Part shown: positions 26,810 to 36,033 of the stretch, in pieces | Position numbering within the stretch: the first letter of the stretch is position 1 | Layout of the letters: every line of letters begins with the position of its first letter | Source of the DNA: Flavipsychrobacter sp. | Lineage (GTDB): Bacteria > Bacteroidota > Bacteroidia > Chitinophagales > Chitinophagaceae | Reading direction: 5' to 3' | Assembly: GCA_041392855.1 (NCBI GenBank) | Contig: JAWKLD010000001.1 | Location: forward strand, 1,226,001-1,290,000 | Length of the DNA stretch: 64,000 bases | Translations under genes and position numbers: made by a program | Notes under the pieces: generated by a model | The model's database searches: none | Seen by the model: only the letters and a program-made list of their open reading frames with translations | What the model was told of the DNA's origin: nothing

Positions 26810-27199
26810 ATGAAAACCAACTTAGAAACTATAAAGGAGCTGTACCAAAACTTTTCAGCTAAGAATACTGAAGCTATTCGTGAGCTATTTGCTGATGATA
26901 TCAGCTGGAAACAAATGGAGGGATTCCCCAACGGTGGGCACTATATAGGCGCAGATGCTATCTTCAAAAATGTATTTGCTGGCTTTGGTGAAAACTGGAC
27001 GGGATGGAGTGCTTCAATTGACGAGTTTGTAGCTACAGGCGACGATGTATTTGCCATAGGTAAATACTCTGGCACTTACAATAAAACTCAAAAGTCAATG
27101 GAGGCCGCCTTTATCCATCGCTATAGACTTAGTGATGGTAAGGTGAAACAATTTGTACAATATACAGACACCCAACTTGTTGCCAATGCAATGAACTAA
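26810..27199 (+). CDS. NTF2/SnoaL-like protein
   Basis: A 129-residue single-domain protein of the NTF2-like (ketosteroid isomerase-like) fold: an N-terminal helix TIKELYQNFSAKNTEAIRELFADDISWK, then GGHYIGADAIFKNVF and beta strands VFAIGKYSGTYNKTQK and HRYRLSDGKVKQFVQYTDT. Such proteins are small cone-shaped enzymes or binding proteins; the substrate cannot be predicted. Its stop interlocks by 4 bp with that of the convergent HTH gene. Confidence 0.8.
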   Translation: MKTNLETIKELYQNFSAKNTEAIRELFADDISWKQMEGFPNGGHYIGADAIFKNVFAGFGENWTGWSASIDEFVATGDDVFAIGKYSGTYNKTQKSMEAAFIHRYRLSDGKVKQFVQYTDTQLVANAMN

Positions 27200-27396
27200 T
27201 CCCCTTCTTCCAATTCAAATAACTCTTCAACAGGTATTTCAAAGTACTGTGCCATTTTTAATGCTAAAACGGTAGAGGGAACATATTTGCCCGATTCTAT
27301 AGCGTTGATCGTTTGTCTAGACACATTGATCAACTCAGCAAGGTTAGCCTGTGTAATGTTCTTCTTCGCTCGCTCTACTCTAATTGTGTTTTTCAT
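27196..27396 (-). CDS. Small XRE-family HTH regulator
   Basis: A 66-residue protein that is almost entirely one Cro/C1-type HTH: RAKKNITQANLAELINVSRQTINAIESGKYVPSTVLALKMAQYFEIPVEELFEL. It is of the short YozG-like type that usually represses its own operon. It is second in a two-gene unit, 2 bp after a four-helix membrane protein. Two dyads in the shared upstream region (27863-27877 and 27894-27909) are good candidates for its operator. Confidence 0.9.
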   Translation of the reverse strand: MKNTIRVERAKKNITQANLAELINVSRQTINAIESGKYVPSTVLALKMAQYFEIPVEELFELEEGD

Positions 27397-27398
27397 AC

Positions 27399-27851
27399 TT
27401 ATACATTTTTTGATAGACGAGACTTGATATGTGCTTTATAGTAATAAACAGCTATAAAAATAATCAGAATGGTAAAGAGGTTTCCAAAAACTACATTCAG
27501 ATAATTTAGACCATAGACCAAAAACGTAGCTAACACCAGTATAGCATAGTTGATATAGACACTTATCTGCAATGCCTGTAATCTAATCTTTTGTAAATAC
27601 TCATCCTCTATCTTCTCCTTAGAAAAAGCAATAAAGAACAAACAAGCAAAAATGACCAATAGCGTCAATTCATCCGTAAGATTACCATTACTGACATCAA
27701 ATATGGATTTATTCTTTAGAGCAGCAGGCTGATAATCCAGAAAAGGCAATGTATACTCCTGTAATAATACAAGTACAAACAAAGCAGCAGCTATAGGCAA
27801 CATGATGAAACCTATTTTCCTAAACACATGAGGCAATAATAAATTATTCAT
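27399..27851 (-). CDS. Four-helix membrane protein paired with an HTH regulator
   Basis: A 150-residue membrane protein with helices at about 11-30, 60-80, 95-115 and 118-138. The segment KIEDEYLQKIRLQALQISVYINYA before helix 3 is the recognisable motif of a group of membrane proteins that sit next to small XRE regulators in Bacteroidota. The function is unknown. The downstream HTH gene begins 2 bp later, and the promoter region carries operator-like dyads. Confidence 0.75.
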   Translation of the reverse strand: MNNLLLPHVFRKIGFIMLPIAAALFVLVLLQEYTLPFLDYQPAALKNKSIFDVSNGNLTDELTLLVIFACLFFIAFSKEKIEDEYLQKIRLQALQISVYINYAILVLATFLVYGLNYLNVVFGNLFTILIIFIAVYYYKAHIKSRLSKNV

Positions 27852-27862
27852 ATCAATAAAAG

Positions 27863-27877
27863 TTTACATTATGTAAA
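27863..27877. promoter_or_regulatory. Operator-like dyad 1 (TTTACAT-t-ATGTAAA)
   Basis: A perfect 7-bp inverted repeat with one central base, 11 bp upstream of the membrane-protein start. Together with dyad 2, about 31.5 bp centre to centre (three helical turns), it suits binding by the neighbouring HTH protein. Confidence 0.55.
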
Positions 27878-27893
27878 TTAAACAATACACAAA

Positions 27894-27909
27894 GTAAAGT
27901 AAACTTTAC
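27894..27909. promoter_or_regulatory. Operator-like dyad 2 (GTAAAGT-aa-ACTTTAC)
   Basis: A perfect 7-bp inverted repeat with a 2-bp spacer. It lies between the HTH/membrane unit and the divergent lipoprotein gene, so it could affect both. Confidence 0.5.
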
Positions 27910-27976
27910 ATTGCAAACAAACTCGAAACTGTTAATAAAAAATCAATTCTATATTGCGGGTCAATTGACCAAAAAG

Positions 27977-28960
27977 ATGAAACAAACAGTTGTTAGAGGA
28001 ATAGTACTACTTATAACCCTAAATGGTATACTCTACTCATCCTGTAAAAAAGACCTACTACATTGGGCTAAAGTGGAGCAAATACATACTGAGACCTATG
28101 ACAGACTAAATGATGTTTACTTTATAAGCGATAATATCGGATATGCCGTTGGTGGTGACCGTTTTCAGAAAGCAACACTATTAAGGACTACCGATTGGGG
28201 AAAAAGCTGGAAATATTACGACTTTACACAGGCGGGGAAAGGCCTTTACGGCATTAACACCTCCCCATCTGGCAAACTTTACGCCATCGGTTTTGACGGC
28301 AAAATGATGTCTAGCATTGACAAAGGTGACAATTGGCAGTTCACACAGCTTGATGTATGGAAGGAATATAAAGACATTGGATTCTTCAACCCTAACGAGG
28401 GTTTAGCTATTGGAGGTATTAGCTACAATTCGGGTTTTATAATGCATGTGGATGGTAATGGGAAGATACAGTACTGGGATTCTATTAAATATGAGCTGAA
28501 TGACCTAGCTGTTGCTAATGCTACAACCGCTTATATAGCGGGCTATGGTGTAATTCAAAAAACTGTTGATAAAGGTAAGACATGGCGTATTCAAAATCCT
28601 GTAAATGATAACTTCACTGCGCTGCATCTTAGAACAGAGCAGGAGCTTTGGGCTTGTGGTGTAGCAGGTAGCATCTATCATACTAGTGACGGGGGCAACA
28701 ATTGGTATAGACAACGCAACGGCAAAGATATTACCAAACCCAAATATGAATTGCATGATATTTATTTCGTAGACGGACAGAACGGATGGGCAGTAGGAGA
28801 AAATGGAGTTATCATCTATTCAGAAGACAGTGGCAACAACTGGTCTTTATTTGATAAGTTTACTAGTGAAACTCTACGAAGTATCACTATGGCTGGCGAT
28901 GGCACCCTAGTTGTGGTGGGCGATAACGGCAGCATTTACAGACTTCATATAAAGAAATAA
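27977..28960 (+). CDS. Ycf48/BNR-like beta-propeller lipoprotein
   Basis: From the ATG at 27977 the product has 327 residues and a proper lipoprotein signal (MKQTVVRGIVLLITLNGILY then SSCKKD); an earlier TTG at 27911 would put 22 odd residues in front of it. The mature part is built of propeller repeats of the BNR/Ycf48 kind: LLRTTDWGKSWKYY, MMSSIDKGDNWQFT, IQKTVDKGKTWRIQ, IYHTSDGGNNWYRQ and IIYSEDSGNNWSLF. It is likely an outer-membrane or surface lipoprotein; the ligand is unknown. Confidence 0.82.
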   Translation: MKQTVVRGIVLLITLNGILYSSCKKDLLHWAKVEQIHTETYDRLNDVYFISDNIGYAVGGDRFQKATLLRTTDWGKSWKYYDFTQAGKGLYGINTSPSGKLYAIGFDGKMMSSIDKGDNWQFTQLDVWKEYKDIGFFNPNEGLAIGGISYNSGFIMHVDGNGKIQYWDSIKYELNDLAVANATTAYIAGYGVIQKTVDKGKTWRIQNPVNDNFTALHLRTEQELWACGVAGSIYHTSDGGNNWYRQRNGKDITKPKYELHDIYFVDGQNGWAVGENGVIIYSEDSGNNWSLFDKFTSETLRSITMAGDGTLVVVGDNGSIYRLHIKK

Positions 28961-29001
28961 AGCTCCTCACAAACAATTTAGGTGATTGGCATATATCTTA
29001 T

Positions 29002-29009
29002 TATTTTTG
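29002..29009 (+). promoter_or_regulatory. Promoter -7 box for lysS
   Basis: TATTTTTG fits TAnnTTTG and ends 34 bp before the lysS ATG. Confidence 0.4.
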
Positions 29010-29043
29010 CACTCAATTTTTACAGCGCATATATTTATTACTA

Positions 29044-30582
29044 ATGCAAGCAACACTTAGCGAACAGGAAATATTACGTAGAGAAAAACTAGAAAAGCTA
29101 CAGGAACTAGGTATCAACCCCTACCCGGCACCATTGTATGAGATAACGCATACTGCCGCACAGCTGAAGGAACAATACACCGAAGAGAAGAAAGAGGAGT
29201 TCAAATCTGTTTCTTTCGCTGGTCGTATCATGAGTGTTCGTGATATGGGTAAGGCCAACTTTGCAGTATTGCAGGATAGCACTGGCCGTATGCAGATATA
29301 CATCAGAAGAGACGATGTATGCCCGGGAGAAGATAAGACCATGTACAATACGGTATGGAAAAAGCTATTGGACATAGGTGACATCGTGGGCGTGAAAGGA
29401 TATATGTTCACTACTAAAACAGGTGAAATGTCTATCCACGTTGAAGAGTTCACCTTGTTGACCAAAGCATTACGTCCGCTACCGATAGTTAAGGAAAAAG
29501 ATGGAGAAGTATATGATGCGGTAACAGACTTGGAGTTCAAATACCGGCAGCGTTATGCCGACCTTATCGTCAACCCTAACGTGCGCAAAGACTTCATTAA
29601 GATTACGAAAATGAAGAATGCTATACGTGAGTTCTTGAACGAGCGTGGCGCATTGGAAGTAGACACACCTGTATTACAAAGCATACCGGGAGGTGCTGCA
29701 GCACGTCCTTTTGTAACGCATCATAATACTTTAGACATGCCACTATATTTGCGTATAGCAAATGAGTTGTACTTAAAACGTCTTATTGTTGGTGGTTTTG
29801 ATTGGGTATATGAGTTCAGCCGCAACTTCCGTAACGAAGGGATGGACAGAACACACAACCCAGAGTTTACAGTTCTAGAGTTCTACGTAGCTTATAAAGA
29901 CTACTACTGGATGATGGAAACCACAGAGCAGCTTTTGGAGAAAACGGCTATTGCTACTAACGGTGTTTCTACTACTACTATAAACGGTAAAGAAATTGAC
30001 TTCAAAGCACCATACAAGCGTATCAGTATTTATGATGCTATAAAGGAGCATACAGGTATTGATATTAGCGAAATGGATGAAGATGGCATCAGACAAGTAT
30101 GTAAGGATCTACATATTGAAGTAGATGCTTCTATGGGTAGAGGAAAGTTGATTGATGAATTGTTTGGTGAGAAATGTGAGCATCATTATATACAACCAAC
30201 CTTTATTATCGACTACCCTATCGATATGAGTCCGTTAACAAAGAAGCATAGAGAGAAGGAAGGTTTGGTTGAGCGTTTTGAGTTATTGATAAACGGTAAA
30301 GAGATCGCTAATGCCTATACCGAGCTTAACGACCCAATAGACCAAAAAGAGCGTTTTGAAGATCAAGTAAAGCTTATGGAGCGTGGTGACGATGAAGCCA
30401 TGTATATTGATCATGACTTCTTAAGAGCGTTGGAATATGGTATGCCGCCTACATCGGGTATCGGTTTTGGTATTGACAGACTTGCCATGATGCTTACGGG
30501 CAATGTATCGATACAAGATGTCTTACTCTTCCCTCAAATGAGACCAGAAAAAATAGAAGAACAAGCAGAAACTACAGAATAA
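29044..30582 (+). CDS. lysS: Lysyl-tRNA synthetase, class II
   Basis: A 512-residue enzyme of normal length. The N-terminal OB-fold anticodon domain (about 55-150) leads into the class II core with motif 2, FRNEGMDRTHNPEFT, and motif 3, GIGFGIDRLAMML near the C-terminus; GGAAARPFVTHHN and YIDHDFLRALEYGMPPT are LysS-typical. It charges tRNA-Lys. It stands alone with its own promoter and terminator. Confidence 0.97.
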   Translation: MQATLSEQEILRREKLEKLQELGINPYPAPLYEITHTAAQLKEQYTEEKKEEFKSVSFAGRIMSVRDMGKANFAVLQDSTGRMQIYIRRDDVCPGEDKTMYNTVWKKLLDIGDIVGVKGYMFTTKTGEMSIHVEEFTLLTKALRPLPIVKEKDGEVYDAVTDLEFKYRQRYADLIVNPNVRKDFIKITKMKNAIREFLNERGALEVDTPVLQSIPGGAAARPFVTHHNTLDMPLYLRIANELYLKRLIVGGFDWVYEFSRNFRNEGMDRTHNPEFTVLEFYVAYKDYYWMMETTEQLLEKTAIATNGVSTTTINGKEIDFKAPYKRISIYDAIKEHTGIDISEMDEDGIRQVCKDLHIEVDASMGRGKLIDELFGEKCEHHYIQPTFIIDYPIDMSPLTKKHREKEGLVERFELLINGKEIANAYTELNDPIDQKERFEDQVKLMERGDDEAMYIDHDFLRALEYGMPPTSGIGFGIDRLAMMLTGNVSIQDVLLFPQMRPEKIEEQAETTE

Positions 30583-30584
30583 AC

Positions 30585-30610
30585 AAAAGCCCTTTTCGAA
30601 GGGCTTTTTT
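30585..30610 (+). terminator. Intrinsic terminator after lysS
   Basis: AGCCCTT/AAGGGCT with a TTCG loop (30588-30605), preceded by an A run and followed by six T. Confidence 0.92.
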
Positions 30611-30621
30611 AATTTTATGCA

Positions 30622-31254
30622 ATGAGATATTACCTTTTAACCATTTTACTAGCCACTTGGGGTGTAAGCTCCTGCTCTGATAAAGCAACACAAACCGCTA
30701 CTACGTATGAGCAAGAAATAATGACCTACAGGCAACACTATAAAGAAGACTTCATAAAAGAAGAACGTAGTCCCCTCAAAGGTGAGGATACAGGCTTTAT
30801 TCGATTCTTTCCTATTAATGAATCTTACAAAGTAATGGCTGAACTAAACCTAACACCTGAGTCTCCTGTTTTTGAGCTACCAACCTACAGTGGCAAAACC
30901 AAGAGCTATAGAAAATATGGCGTTTTATCTTTTACGTTAAAGGACACACTGGTTGAACTATCTGTATATCAAAGCCAAAAACTCATGCAACAAGAAGAGT
31001 ATAAAAACCATTTATTCGTACCCTTCACCGATGGCACTATTGTAAATGCCGAAACATATGGTGGCGGTCGTTATATAGACCTTTCATTAGAAGACGTTAA
31101 AGATGGGAAAATAGAGCTCGACTTTAACAAATGTTATAACCCTTATTGTGCTTATGCAGGTGGTTATTCTTGCCCCATACCACCAGATGAGAATAAGCTG
31201 GCTATTTCTATTAGAGCAGGCGAGAAAGCATACGGTAAAGAAATTGAACATTAA
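30622..31254 (+). CDS. DUF1684 lipoprotein
   Basis: A 210-residue exported protein with a lipobox (GVSSCSD, Cys18). The mature part fits DUF1684: YRQHYKEDFIKEERSPLKGEDTG, LPTYSGKTKSYRKYGVLSF, LFVPFTDGTIVNAETYGGGRYIDL and DFNKCYNPYCAYAGGYSCPIPPDEN. The conserved Cys/Tyr-rich end segment is the strongest mark. The family's function is unknown. It is a single-gene unit between two hairpin terminators. Confidence 0.87.
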   Translation: MRYYLLTILLATWGVSSCSDKATQTATTYEQEIMTYRQHYKEDFIKEERSPLKGEDTGFIRFFPINESYKVMAELNLTPESPVFELPTYSGKTKSYRKYGVLSFTLKDTLVELSVYQSQKLMQQEEYKNHLFVPFTDGTIVNAETYGGGRYIDLSLEDVKDGKIELDFNKCYNPYCAYAGGYSCPIPPDENKLAISIRAGEKAYGKEIEH

Positions 31255-31289
31255 AAAAGGGGCTAGAATCTAGCCCCTTTTCCTTTTTT
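31255..31289. terminator. Bidirectional terminator between the DUF1684 gene and the ompH genes
   Basis: GGGGCTA and TAGCCCC (31259-31265, 31271-31277) pair, with A-run and T-run flanks serving both convergent genes. Confidence 0.9.
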
Positions 31290-31300
31290 ATGAATTAGTC

Positions 31301-31804
31301 TTATTTGATATTCATCTTCTGCTTTACCAGAGGTAAGATATTGTACGACTCTTTTGCATGCAATAATACACCTGCAGTAGCATCTAGTACATAATCATAG
31401 CCATGTTCTTTAGCTACATCTTTAATACCTTTATCCGCTTTATCTAGTATTGGCTGTAGTAACTCTTGTCTCTTAGCTTCTACTTTTTGTTGTGCGCTTT
31501 GGTTAAACTTCTCAACACGTGTTTGTAGATCTTGTATTTCGTTAACCTTTACTTCTTTAATAGCATCAGACCAAGTGCCCTCGTTAGCTTTAAATTCAGC
31601 TAGTTTCTTCTCATAATCCTGTCCCATAGCTTGTAGCTGGTCTTGGAAAGTTTTAGCGTAAGCTTGTATTTGTGTTTCCGCGGTTTTAAACTCAGGCATA
31701 GCTTGTAGTAGCTCACTAGAGTTGATGTAACCAATTTTCATTTGGGCTATAGCCGCATTGCCTACTAATAAAGTACAAGCAATAAATAATACGATTCTTT
31801 TCAT
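31301..31804 (-). CDS. OmpH/Skp-family periplasmic chaperone, copy 2
   Basis: A 167-residue protein with a signal peptide (to about AIAQ21) and the OmpH pattern: MKIGYINSSELLQAMPEFK, a long helical tentacle region (about 45-125) and the closing strand YDYVLDATAGVLLHA. Skp-type trimers hold unfolded outer-membrane proteins. It is the last gene of the uppS-bamA-ompH-ompH set, 48 bp after its paralogue. Confidence 0.9.
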   Translation of the reverse strand: MKRIVLFIACTLLVGNAAIAQMKIGYINSSELLQAMPEFKTAETQIQAYAKTFQDQLQAMGQDYEKKLAEFKANEGTWSDAIKEVKVNEIQDLQTRVEKFNQSAQQKVEAKRQELLQPILDKADKGIKDVAKEHGYDYVLDATAGVLLHAKESYNILPLVKQKMNIK

Positions 31805-31852
31805 TTTTGTATTAAGCTTTATTTTAAACTTAGGGGTGCAAAGTAAGTGCCA

Positions 31853-32368
31853 TTATTTCTTTATTCCAAGTAATTTTAACACATCGTCACTTTTGTCCAG
31901 CTTCGGGTCAGCATAAAACATGGTAATACCACCTGCTTTATCCAATACCATATCAAATGCTCTAGACTGTGCATATTTTTGAACAGCGTTATATACTTTA
32001 TCTTGGATCGGCTTTATTAACTTTTGTCTTTGCTTGAACAGGTCTCCCTCGTAACCAAAGCGACTCTTTTGCAGATCTTTGGCTGTTTTCTCTTTTGCAA
32101 TTATCTCATCTTCTCTTTTCTTACGCATGTCATCTGACAGCATAGCTCTCTCTGCTTGATAAGATTTATACATCCTATCTACTTCAGCCATCTGATTATC
32201 GATCTCTTTTTGCCAAGTTTCAGAAAGCTGATCTAGCTTAGTTTGCGCATCTTTATACTCAACAATATTGTCAAGTATATACTTTGAATCAATAATGCAA
32301 TAACGCTGAGCATTGGCTGCAAAAGCCACAACAAACATCAACGCTATACTTAAAATCACTTTTTTCAT
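31853..32368 (-). CDS. OmpH/Skp-family periplasmic chaperone, copy 1
   Basis: The ATG at 32368 gives 171 residues and a clean signal peptide (MKKVILSIALMFVVAFAANAQ); the longer frame from 32386 adds an unlikely MINLLV. It has RYCIIDSKYILDNIVEYKDA, then a long charged helical region with frequent Lys/Glu and AFDMVLDKAGGITMFYA near the end. It sits 32 bp after bamA. Tandem skp paralogues next to bamA are common in Bacteroidota. Confidence 0.9.
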   Translation of the reverse strand: MKKVILSIALMFVVAFAANAQRYCIIDSKYILDNIVEYKDAQTKLDQLSETWQKEIDNQMAEVDRMYKSYQAERAMLSDDMRKKREDEIIAKEKTAKDLQKSRFGYEGDLFKQRQKLIKPIQDKVYNAVQKYAQSRAFDMVLDKAGGITMFYADPKLDKSDDVLKLLGIKK

Positions 32369-32400
32369 AACTAATAGATTTATCAATTACAATAATATTG

Positions 32401-35070
32401 TTATTCCGGTTCAAAGCCTAACATAAAGGTAAAGGCTGCAATATCACCCAACTTGGTTTGTCCTGTAGCCGCATTATATCTATCAAACCCTATACCATAA
32501 TCAAGACCTAGCAAACCAAACATTGGTAAGAACACTCTAATACCTAGACCTGCAGAACGATTAAGTTTTGCCGGGTTATAGTTACTAAAGTTACTCCAAG
32601 CATTAGCCGCTTCCACGAACATCAAACCATAGATAGTAGAAGTAGGACTTAAAGAGAACGGATATCTTATCTCCGCAGTATACTTGTTGAAAATTGTTGC
32701 ATCATAAGAATAAGGATTCTTATATCCACGATGCGCAATAATATCACGACCAATGAAGAAATTTTGACCACTCAAACCATCACCACCAAGCTGGAAACGC
32801 TCAAACGGAGAGAAACCAATATCCTTATTGTAGTAGCCTAAGAAACCGTATTTAGTAGCTAATTTAAACACTAGGTTTCCAGCGATCTTTTGATACCACT
32901 CTGCTTTGAATTTATATTTATGGTATTCTATCCACTCATATTTTTCAGCAGGAGTAACACTAGCAAAGTCTTTATTACCAAATGCACTGAACGGTGGTGT
33001 AAACTGGAAGGTGAAGCTAATATTAGAACCAGAACGCGGGTACAATGGTTGGTCAACAGAATAACGTGCCAACACTAATTTGAAATACAAGTTATTACTT
33101 GTTCCATTATTAAACCCAGTACCTGAGATCAGCTCATAATCCTTAAGTTTAAAGTTCTGATAGTTCAACCCGTAAGTGAAGATGAAGTTGTCATCCGGCC
33201 ATTTAATACGCTTACTTAAAGAGATACCACCACCTACAACTCTCATAAATGCTGCATTAGCATTTTGGCCGATAGAAGAGCCTGAGAACTTACTATACAT
33301 AAAGCTAGTAGTTAAGGCATTTGGCTTTTTGCCACCCAACCACGGCTCAGTAAATGAGAAGTTCAATGAGTTATAGAACTGACCGTTCGACTGATAGTTA
33401 ATAGAGAATTTCTGACCATCACCTACAGGTAGCGGATCCCAGAATTTAGGTTTGAAAATGTTTCTAAGAGAGAAGTTATTAAAGGTAATACCGATATTAC
33501 CATAGAAGTTAACACCACCTCCAAAACCAGCGGATAGTTGTAATTGGTCGCTAGATTTCTCCACTACGGTATATTCTATATCAACCGTACCGTCTTCTTG
33601 GTTTGGCTTAGGTTGTATACCTATCTTCTCTTGATCGAAGAAACCTAGGTTGGCGATCTCTCTTTGAGAACGTATCAAGTCTGTTCTGCTGAACTTATTA
33701 CCAGGTAGTGTACGTAGCTCACGACGAATAACGTGTTCGTTCGTACGATTATTACCCGCAATAGTAATATCTCTAATAGTTGCCTGCGGCCCTTCAGTAA
33801 CACGCATTTCATAGTTGATCGTATCACCTATGATAGATGTTTCTATAGGGTCTACATTAAAGAACAAATAACCATCGTCCATGTAAAGACTACTGATATC
33901 TCTATCTCCATCAGGGCTCAACACTTTTCCTAAGCGAGTTTCTAGTACATCTATATTATAGACATCTCCTTTTTTAATTCCTAAAATTTCAGATAGCTGC
34001 TCATTAGAATATTTGGTATTACCCTTCCACTCTATATCACCGAAGTAATACTTATGTCCTTCTCTTACTTTGATATCAATATTAAGGTTACCATTTGGTA
34101 AGCGATATACTGTATCTTTCTCAATGCTCGCATCTCTAAAACCTAGTGTATTATAGTATGCGATTAATGCTTGTTTGTCTGATTCATATTTCTTCTCATC
34201 ATACTTAGAGCTAGAGAATATTCTAAATCTCAAATAAGGATCTAATGCTTCCAATGTCTGTGTAGGATGTAAAAACTGATACTCGTTTACAAATTTGCTG
34301 AAAGAGTGCTCATTCTTTTCATATATACTTATCTCATCAGCAGGGTGTATAGACAAGCGAGCCATCTCTTTGGTAGACTTCAAGTTTCTTTTCAACTTTG
34401 TATCTGTAGCTTGAGTATTACCAGCGATATTAACTTGATTGATCTTTGACTTCAGCCCCTTATCGATATCGAAGGTGAGCATGATAGAATTAATAGCTAG
34501 TGTATCAATTCTTTCTCTTACACCAACATTAATATCAGAAAAACCTTTCTCTGAGAAATACTTCTCAATTCTAACAACAGCTTCTTTCTTGGTAGCATCA
34601 GTTACCACACGACCTTTTACTAGCCCTACTTTATCTTGTAGTTCTTGTGCTTCACTTTTCTTAATTCCTTTAAAGTTATATCTGCTTAGCCTTGGTCTTT
34701 CTTCAACGTGAATATTAAGAAATATCTTATCGCCTATAAACTTTGTAGCCTCTACATAAACATCCGAAAACAACTCTTGCTTCCAAAGATTACGCAAAGC
34801 TTTTGCTACTTTTTCATCTCCTTTAAGTTTTACTTTATCTCCAAGAGATAATCCTGTAATAGAGATCAACAGATCTTCATCTAAGTACTTAGTACCCGAA
34901 ACTGTAATACCGGATATCAGATATTCCTTAGGCTTGGAAGGAACAGCGTTACTACCGTTTCTCATTCCGTTGATACCGGAAGAACTACCTGTTGACAACT
35001 GTGCGTTGGCAACAACTGAAGTAGTGGCAATAATTATAAGTGTAAGTAATGGTAGTAATCTATTACGCAT
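32401..35070 (-). CDS. bamA: Outer-membrane protein assembly factor BamA
   Basis: The ATG at 35070 gives 889 residues with a signal peptide (MRNRLLPLLTLIIIATTSVVANAQ minus its last residues); the longer frame from 35112 would add 14 basic residues. Five POTRA repeats fill about residues 45-470 (VSGTKYLDEDLLISITGL, IAGNNRTNEHVIRREL). A barrel follows with the lid motif region RFQLGGDGLSGQNFFIGRDIIAHRGY. It inserts barrel proteins into the outer membrane. It overlaps uppS by 8 bp. Confidence 0.95.
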   Translation of the reverse strand: MRNRLLPLLTLIIIATTSVVANAQLSTGSSSGINGMRNGSNAVPSKPKEYLISGITVSGTKYLDEDLLISITGLSLGDKVKLKGDEKVAKALRNLWKQELFSDVYVEATKFIGDKIFLNIHVEERPRLSRYNFKGIKKSEAQELQDKVGLVKGRVVTDATKKEAVVRIEKYFSEKGFSDINVGVRERIDTLAINSIMLTFDIDKGLKSKINQVNIAGNTQATDTKLKRNLKSTKEMARLSIHPADEISIYEKNEHSFSKFVNEYQFLHPTQTLEALDPYLRFRIFSSSKYDEKKYESDKQALIAYYNTLGFRDASIEKDTVYRLPNGNLNIDIKVREGHKYYFGDIEWKGNTKYSNEQLSEILGIKKGDVYNIDVLETRLGKVLSPDGDRDISSLYMDDGYLFFNVDPIETSIIGDTINYEMRVTEGPQATIRDITIAGNNRTNEHVIRRELRTLPGNKFSRTDLIRSQREIANLGFFDQEKIGIQPKPNQEDGTVDIEYTVVEKSSDQLQLSAGFGGGVNFYGNIGITFNNFSLRNIFKPKFWDPLPVGDGQKFSINYQSNGQFYNSLNFSFTEPWLGGKKPNALTTSFMYSKFSGSSIGQNANAAFMRVVGGGISLSKRIKWPDDNFIFTYGLNYQNFKLKDYELISGTGFNNGTSNNLYFKLVLARYSVDQPLYPRSGSNISFTFQFTPPFSAFGNKDFASVTPAEKYEWIEYHKYKFKAEWYQKIAGNLVFKLATKYGFLGYYNKDIGFSPFERFQLGGDGLSGQNFFIGRDIIAHRGYKNPYSYDATIFNKYTAEIRYPFSLSPTSTIYGLMFVEAANAWSNFSNYNPAKLNRSAGLGIRVFLPMFGLLGLDYGIGFDRYNAATGQTKLGDIAAFTFMLGFEPE

Positions 35071-35824
35071 GCTGGGTTGTATTCGTTTGAACTTGTTCAC
35101 TCGTTTTGCCAAATCTTCTCTCTCTTTGCTGATAATCTAACAGGGCTTCGTACAAACTTGGTTTTCTAAAATCTGGCCAGTGTACTGATGTAAAATACAT
35201 TTCAGCATAAGCCAATTGGTACAATAAAAAGTTACTTATTCTATTTTCTCCGCTTGTACGGATCATTAATTCAGGATCAGGATAATCAGCCGTAGTTAAA
35301 TACTTATGGAACATATCACTATCAACTGTATCTGCATCTAGTGTTCCTGCTTTTACTTCTTTAGCTATTTTTTTAGCCGCCTCTGCTATCTCCCAAGTAG
35401 CACTATAGCTCAACGCAAGTATTAGGTTCAACCCTGTATTACTAGCTGTAATTTCTTTAGCTTCATTCAGCTCCTTCTGACAGATATCAGGCAGGCTTTC
35501 AAAATTGCCAATTACATGCAAACGAATGTTATTCTTTTTCAACTCCTCTACTTCCTTACGAATGGTGTTTACCAAAAGCTCCATCAAAGCATTCACTTCT
35601 TCTTGCGGTCTATTCCAATTCTCTGTAGAGAAAGCATATAACGTAAGGTAGGAGATACCCAACTCTGCACAACCATTCACAATCTCACGAACGCTGATAA
35701 CACCTTCATGGTGGCCATAAACACGGTCTTGATTTCGCTCCTTTGCCCAACGACCATTACCATCCATTATAATGGCTATATGCTTTGGCAACTTGTTGCG
35801 ATCAATAGATTGTAAAATATCCAT
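35063..35824 (-). CDS. uppS: Undecaprenyl pyrophosphate synthase
   Basis: The ATG at 35824 (253 residues) is preferred over a start at 35872, which adds 16 residues lacking family similarity. Cis-prenyltransferase motifs: HIAIIMDGNGRWAKER with the catalytic Asp, LTLYAFSTENWNRP, IRLHVIGN and RTSGENRISNFLLYQLAYAE. It makes the C55 lipid carrier for peptidoglycan and other polymers. First gene of the uppS-bamA-ompH-ompH unit, overlapping bamA by 8 bp. Confidence 0.95.
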   Translation of the reverse strand: MDILQSIDRNKLPKHIAIIMDGNGRWAKERNQDRVYGHHEGVISVREIVNGCAELGISYLTLYAFSTENWNRPQEEVNALMELLVNTIRKEVEELKKNNIRLHVIGNFESLPDICQKELNEAKEITASNTGLNLILALSYSATWEIAEAAKKIAKEVKAGTLDADTVDSDMFHKYLTTADYPDPELMIRTSGENRISNFLLYQLAYAEMYFTSVHWPDFRKPSLYEALLDYQQRERRFGKTSEQVQTNTTQHA

Positions 35825-35861
35825 AGATATTATTAGTACACATTTATATTTAAAAGGTGTG

Positions 35862-35877
35862 CAAAGGTACAAAAATA
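35862..35877 (-). promoter_or_regulatory. Two adjacent -7 boxes upstream of uppS
   Basis: On the minus strand TATTTTTG and TACCTTTG lie back to back, both matching TAnnTTTG, 37 bp or more before the uppS ATG. Either may be the main start. Confidence 0.45.
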
Positions 35878-36033
35878 GCGGGTTGTACTAGGTATCAAAA
35901 TATATAGAGTTTAGTTTAACTCGACTTTAACGGCAATTAGGGCTTTTTAACACCTTTATATATGATTAAATAGTTGATTTTAAGGGTTTAAAATTTTTAT
36001 TTTCTCATATTTTTTGAATTATTTCACAGTACT

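Noticed and set aside
27196..27851. HTH/membrane pair as a toxin-antitoxin or phage remnant
   Set aside because: The membrane protein has four ordinary helices and the pair is a common chromosomal arrangement; no phage genes or att-like repeats are nearby.
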